A DNA stretch of 64,000 nt, from contig NC_092797.1 of NCBI RefSeq assembly GCF_918797505.1, positions 1,178,001 to 1,242,000 of the forward strand. Direction: 5' to 3'. Positions 58,303 to 64,000 of the stretch are shown one piece after another (the first letter of the stretch is position 1; each line of letters starts with the position of its first letter). A program made the position numbers and the translations under genes. The notes beneath the pieces were generated by a model. It was not told the DNA's origin. It worked only from the letters and a program-made list of their open reading frames with translations, and made no database searches. The DNA is from Bemisia tabaci (taxonomy: Eukaryota > Arthropoda > Insecta > Hemiptera > Aleyrodidae).

Positions 58303-61300
58303 TTGCGAGTGTGTGTGTGTCCCTTTGACGAGCCGCGGGTTGCCGCATCTGATCAATGAGTGGGAGAGAGATAGACGATAATACGGCGGCTTGTCAAAGC
58401 CGAGTGTGCTCTTTTGACGTGCCGCATCTGAGCAATGAGTGCTAGAGAGAGAAAGGATAAAACAGCGTATGGACCAATCCAAGTTGAGCCTTACTCCCCG
58501 TTTACGGCCGTTCTTTCCAGGGCTCATGGTCGGACAGCACTCCGGTGCTTTTTCGGGGCACCCGGATTCGGGCTCGCCACTACCACCGCGGACCAAATTA
58601 CGAGGCCCAGCCTGTATTTTTGCGAGTGTGTGTGTCCCTTTGACGAGCCGCGGGTTGCCGCATCTGATCAATGAGTGGGAGAGAGATAGACGATAAAACG
58701 GCGGCTTCTCAGAGCCGAGTGTGCTCCTTTGACGTGCCGCATCTGAGCAATGAGTGCGAGAGAGAGAAAGGACAAAACAGCGTATGGACCAATCCAAGTT
58801 GAGCCTTAGTCCCCGTTTACGGCCGTTCTTTCCAGGGCTCATGGTCGGAAAGCACTCCGGTGCTTTTTCGGGGCACCCGGATTCGGGCTCGCCACTACCA
58901 CCGCGGACCAAATTACGAGGCCCAGCCTGTATTTTTGCGAGTGTGTGTGTGTCCCTTTGACGAGCCGCGGGTTGCCGCATCTGATCAATGAGTGGGAGAG
59001 AGATAGACGATAAAACGGCGGCTTGTCAAAGCCGAGTGTGCTCTTTTGACGTGCCGCATCTGAGCAATGAGTGCGAGAGAGAGAAAGGACAAAACAGCGT
59101 ATGGACCAATCCAAGTTGAGCCTTACTCCCCGTTTACGGCCGTTCTTTCCAGGGCTCATGGTCGGAAAGCACTCCGGTGCTTTTTCGGGGCATCCGGATT
59201 CGGGCTCGCCACTACCACCGCGGACCAAATTACGAGGCCCAGCCTGTATTTTTGCGAGTGTGTGTGTGTCCCTTTGACGAGCCACAGGTTGCCGCATCTG
59301 ATCAATGAGTGGGAGAGAGATAGACGATAAAACGGCGGCTTGTCAAAGCCGAGTATGCTCCTTTGACGTGCCGCATCTGAGCAATGAGTGCGAGAGAGAG
59401 AAAGGACAAAACAGCGTATGGACCAATCCAAGTTGAGCCTTACTCCCCGTTTACGGCCGTTCTTTCCAGGGCTCATGGTCGGACAGCACTCCGGTGCTTT
59501 TTCGGGGCACCCGGATACGGGCTCGCCACTACCACCGCGGACTGAATTACGAGGCCCAGCCTGTATTTTTGCGAGCGTGTGTGTGTCCCTTTGACGAGCC
59601 GCGGGTTGCCGCATCTGATCAATGAGTGGGAGAGAGATAGACGATAAAACGGCGGCTTCTCAGAGCCGGGTGTGCTCCTTTGACGTGCCGCATCTGAGCA
59701 ATGAGTGCGAGAGAGAGAAAGGACAAAACAGCGTATGGACCAATCCAAGTTGAGCCTTAGTCCCCGTTTACGGCCGTTCTTTCCAGGGCTCATGGTCGGA
59801 AAGCACTCCGGTGCTTTTTCGGGGCACCCGGATTCGGGCTCGCCACTACCACCGCGGACCAAATTACGAGGCCCAGCCTGTATTTTTGCGAGTGTGTGTG
59901 TGTCCCTTTGACGAGCCGCGGGTTGCCGCATCTGATCAATGAGTGGGAGAGAGATAGACGATAAAACGGCGGCTTGTCAAAGCCGAGTGTGCTCCTTTGA
60001 CGTGCCGCATCTGAGCAATGAGTGCGAGAGAGAGAAAGGACAAAACAGCGTATGGACCAATCCAAGTTGAGCCTTACTCCCCGTTTACGGCCGTTCTTTC
60101 CAGGGCTCATGGTCGGAAAGCACTCCGGTGCTTTTTCGGGGCACCCGGATTCGGGCTCGCCACTACCACCGCGGACCAAATTACGAGGCCCAGCCTGTAT
60201 TTTTGCGAGTGTGTGTGTGTCCCTTTGACGAGCCGCGGGTTGCCGCATCTGATCAATGAGTGGGAGAGAGATAGACGATAAAACGGCGGCTTGTCAAAGC
60301 CGAGTGTGCTCTTTTGACGTGCCGCATCTGAGCAATGAGTGCGAGAGAGAGAAAGGACAAAACAGCGTATGGACCAATCCAAGTTGAGCCTTACTCCCCG
60401 TTTACGGCCGTTCTTTCCAGGGCTCATGGTCGGACAGCACTCCGGTGCTTTTTCGGGGCACCCGGATTCGGGCTCGCCACTACCACCGCGGACCAAATTA
60501 CGAGGCCCAGCCTGTATTTTTGCGAGTGTGTGTGTGTCCCTTTGACGAGCCGCGGGTTGCCGCATCTGATCAATGAGTGGGAGAGAGATAGACGATAAAA
60601 CGGCGGCTTCTCAAAGCCGAGTGTGCTCCTTTGACGTGCCGCATCTGAGCAATGAGTGCGAGAGAGAGAAAGGACAAAACAGCGTATGGACCAATCCAAG
60701 TTGAGCCTTAGTCCCCGTTTACGGCCGTTCTTTCCAGGGCTCATGGTCGGAAAGCACTCCGGTGCTTTTTCGGGGCACCCGGATTCGGGCTCGCCACTAC
60801 CACCGCGGACCAAATTACGAGGCCCAGCCTGTATTTTTGCGAGTGTGTGTGTGTCCCTTTGACGAGCCGCGGGTTGCCGCATCTGATCAATGAGTGGGAG
60901 AGAGATAGACGATAAAACGGCGGCTTGTCAAAGCCGAGTGTGCTCTTTTGACGTGCCGCATCTGAGCAATGAGTGCGAGAGAGAGAAAGGACAAAACAGC
61001 GTATGGACCAATCCAAGTTGAGCCTTACTCCCCGTTTACGGCCGTTCTTTCCAGGGCTCATGGTCGGAAAGCACTCCGGTGCTTTTTCGGGGCATCCGGA
61101 TTCGGGCTCGCCACTACCACCGCGGACCAAATTACGAGGCCCAGCCTGTATTTTTGCGAGTGTGTGTGTGTCCCTTTGACGAGCCGCGGGTTGCCGCATC
61201 TGATCAATGAGTGGGAGAGAGATAGACGATAAAACGGCGGCTTGTCAAAGCCGAGTGTGCTCCTTTGACGTGCCGCATCTGAGCAATGAGTGCGAGAGAG

Positions 61301-64000
61301 AGAAAGGACAAAACAGCGTATGGACCAATCCAAGTTGAGCCTTACTCCCCGTTTACGGCCGTTCTTTCCAGGGCTCATGGTCGGAAAGCACTCCGGTGCT
61401 TTTTCGGGTCACCCGGATTCGGGCTTGCCACTACCACCGCGGACCAAATTACGAGGCCCAGCCTGTATTTTTGCGAGTGTGTGTGTGTCCATTTGACGAG
61501 CCGCGGGTTGCCGCATCTGATCAATGAGTGGGAGAGAGATAGACGATAAAACGGCGGCTTGTCAAAGCCGAGTGTGCTCCTTTGACGTGCCGCATCTGAG
61601 CAATGAGTGCGAGAGAGAGAAAGGACAAAACAGCGTATGGACCAATCCAAGTTGAGCCTTACTCCCCGTTTACGGCCGTTCTTTCCAGGGCTCATGGTCG
61701 GAAAGCACTCCGGTGCTTTTTCGGGGCACCCGGATTCGGGCTCGCCACTACCACCGCGGACCAAATTACGAGGCCCAGCCTGTATTTTTGCGAGAGTGTG
61801 TGTGTCCCTTTGACGAGCCGCGGGTTGCCGCATCTGATCAATGAGTGGGAGAGAGATAGACGATAAAACGGCGGCTTGTCAAAGCCGAGTGTGCTCCTTT
61901 GACGTGCCGCATCTGAGCAATGAGTGCGAGAGAGAGAAAGGACAAAACAGCGTATGGACCAATCCAAGTTGAGCCTTACTCCCCGTTTACGGCCGTTCTT
62001 TCCAGGGCTCATGGTCGGAAAGCACTCCGGTGCTTTTTCGGGGCACCCGGATTCGGGCTCGCCACTACCACCGCGGACCAAATTACGAGGCCCAGCCTGT
62101 ATTTTTGCGAGTGTGTGTGTGTCCCTTTGACGAGCCGCGGGTTGCCGCATCTGATCAATGAGTGGGAGAGAGATAGACGATAAAACGGCGGCTTGTCAAA
62201 GCCGAGTGTGCTCTTTTGACGTGCCGCATCTGAGCAATGAGTGCGAGAGAGAGAAAGGACAAAACAGCGTATGGACTAATCCAAGTTGAGCCTTACTCCC
62301 CGTTTACGGCCGTTCTTTCCAGGGCTCATGGTCGGAAAGCACTCCGGTGCTTTTTCGGGGCACCCGGATTCGGGCTCGCCACTACCACCGCGGACCAAAT
62401 TACGAGGCCCAGCCTGTATTTTTGCGAGTGTGTGTGTGTCCCTTTGACGAGCCGCGGGTTGCCGCATCTGATCAATGAGTGGGAGAGAGATAGACGATAA
62501 AACGGCGGCTGGTCAAAGCCGAGTGTGCTCCTTTGACGTGCCGCATCTGAGCAATGAGTGCGAGAGAGAGAAAGGACAAAACAGCGTATGGACCAATCCA
62601 AGTTGAGCCTTAGTCCCCGTTTACGGCCGTTCTTTCCAGGGCTCATGGTCGGAAAGCACTCCGGTGCTTTTTCTGGGCACCCGGATTCGGGCTCGCCACT
62701 ACCACCGCGGACCAAATTACGAGGCCCAGCCTGTATTTTTGCGAGTGTGTGTGTGTCCCTTTGACGAGCCGCGGGTTGCCGCATCTGATCAATGAGTGGG
62801 AGAGAGATAGACGATAAAACGGCGGCTTGTCAAAGCCGAGTATGCTCCTTTGACGTGCCGCATCTGAGCAATGAGTGCGAGAGAGAGAAAGGACAAAACA
62901 GCGTATGGACCAATCCAAGTTGAGCCTTACTCCCCGTTTACGGCCGTTCTTTCCAGGGCTCATGGTCGGAAAGCACTCCGGTGCTTTTTCTGGGCACCCG
63001 GATTCGGGCTCGCCACTACCACCGCGGACCAAATTACGAGGCCCAGCCTGTATTTTTGCGAGTGTGTGTGTGTCCCTTTGACGAGCCGCGGGTTGCCGCA
63101 TCTGATCAATGAGTGGGAGAGAGATAGACGATAAAACGGCGGCTTGTCAAAGCCGAGTGTGCTCCTTTGACGTGCCGCATCTGAGCAATGAGTGCGAGAG
63201 AGAGAAAGGACAAAACAGCGTATGGACCAATCCAAGTTGAGCCTTACTCCCCGTTTACGGCCGTTCTTTCCAGGGCTCATGGTCGGAAAGCACTCCGGTG
63301 CTTTTTCGGGGCACCCGGATTCGGGCTCGCCACTACCACCGCGGACCAAATTACGAGGCCCAGCCTGTATTTTTGCGAGTGTGTGTGTGTCCCTTTGACG
63401 AGCCGCGGGTTGCCGCATCTGATCAATGAGTGGGAGAGAGATAGACGATAAAACGGCGGCTTGTCAAAGCCGAGTGTGCTCCCTTTGACGTGCCGCATCT
63501 GAGCAATGAGTGCGAGAGAGAGAAAGGACAAAACAGCGTATGGACCAATCCAAGTTGAGCCTTAGTCCCCGTTTACGGCCGTTCTTTCCAGGGCTCATGG
63601 TCGGAAAGCACTCCGGTGCTTTTTCGGGGCACCCGGATTCGGGCTCGCCACTACCACCGCGGACCAAATTACGAGGCCCAGCCTGTATTTTTGCGAGTGT
63701 GTGTGTGTCCCTTTGACGAGCCGCGGGTTGCCGCATCTGATCAATGAGTGGGAGAGAGATAGACGATAAAACGGCGGCTTGTCAAAGCCGAGTGTGCTCC
63801 TTTGACGTGCCGCATCTGAGCAATGAGTGCGAGAGAGAGAAAGGACAAAACAGCGTATGGACCAATCCAAGTTGAGCCTTAGTCCCCGTTTACGGCCGTT
63901 CTTTCCAGGGCTCATGGTCGGAAAGCACTCCGGTGCTTTTTCGGGGCACCCGGATTCGGGCTCGCCACTACCACCGCGGACCAAATTACGAGGCCCAGCC
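58303..64000. repeat. 317-bp satellite array, about 18 head-to-tail monomers, runs off window end
   Basis: The anchor ATGAGTGCGAGAGAGAG recurs at a 317-bp spacing (58754, 59071, 59388, 59705, 60022, 60339, 60656, 60973, 61290 and onward), with one 315- and one 318-bp step. Monomers differ at only a few positions. The unit is GC-rich relative to its surroundings and contains a GT microsatellite, a GAGAGAGA tract and an internal duplication (CCTTTGACG(A/T)GCCGC...GCATCTGA(T/G)CAATGAGTG). The period is not a multiple of three, so open frames on either strand cannot run through monomers. The left edge is sharp at about 58303, next to ordinary sequence. Confidence 0.97.

Noticed and set aside
58258..64000. 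Many 63-240-residue open frames on both strands of the satellite
   Set aside because: They are the same few frames repeated every 317 bp. The period is not divisible by three, frames overlap on both strands, and each ends within about 1.5 monomers. They reflect absence of stop codons in a GC-rich repeat, not genes.
58303..64000. Regular repeats as a CRISPR array
   Set aside because: There are no unique spacers. The full 317-bp unit repeats head to tail with few changes, as in a eukaryotic satellite.
1..64000. tRNA or rRNA genes
   Set aside because: I saw no convincing A-box/B-box pair with a cloverleaf and no rRNA-like conserved blocks. A covariance-model scan would be needed to be certain.

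Overview
The window is animal nuclear DNA, most likely from an insect. It is AT-rich, its genes have small GT-AG exons separated by kilobase introns, and non-autonomous DNA transposons are dense. Both protein-coding genes I recognise have clear animal orthologues. A hemipteran such as a whitefly would fit, but the sequence alone does not fix the species. There is no bacterial, viral or CRISPR content.

Layout. (1) 1-8763: upstream flank or 5' intron, a mosaic of nested miniature inverted-repeat elements with a GC-rich island at about 6440-6910. (2) 8764-27659, plus strand: eight coding exons of the alan shepard (shep)/RBMS-family gene, an RNA-binding protein with two RRM domains. They encode 370 residues up to the stop codon; the N-terminal exon or exons with the start Met are not identified. 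(3) 27660 to about 41400: T-rich sequence downstream of shep, possibly a very long 3'UTR, ending near a double AATAAA at 41393-41406. (4) About 41450-44000: repeat-rich zone between the genes. (5) 48274-54636, minus strand: six coding exons of a TMX1-type thioredoxin-related transmembrane protein with a CPAC active site, 259 residues, complete from ATG to stop. Its 5'UTR exon probably lies further upstream, perhaps ending at 57695. (6) About 54700-58300: more nested transposons. (7) 58303-64000: about 18 head-to-tail copies of a 317-bp satellite that runs off the window end. Its first nine copies show a three-monomer (951-bp) higher-order pattern.

The two genes converge (3' ends facing) and have no known shared pathway: shep acts on RNA, TMX1 is an ER oxidoreductase. 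I found no previously undescribed multi-gene system. The observations most worth checking are the apparently conserved 33-nt alternative 5' splice site between the two RRMs of shep, the higher-order satellite array, and the layered transposon insertions, several with intact 8-bp target duplications. One insertion has a paralogous empty site inside the same window.
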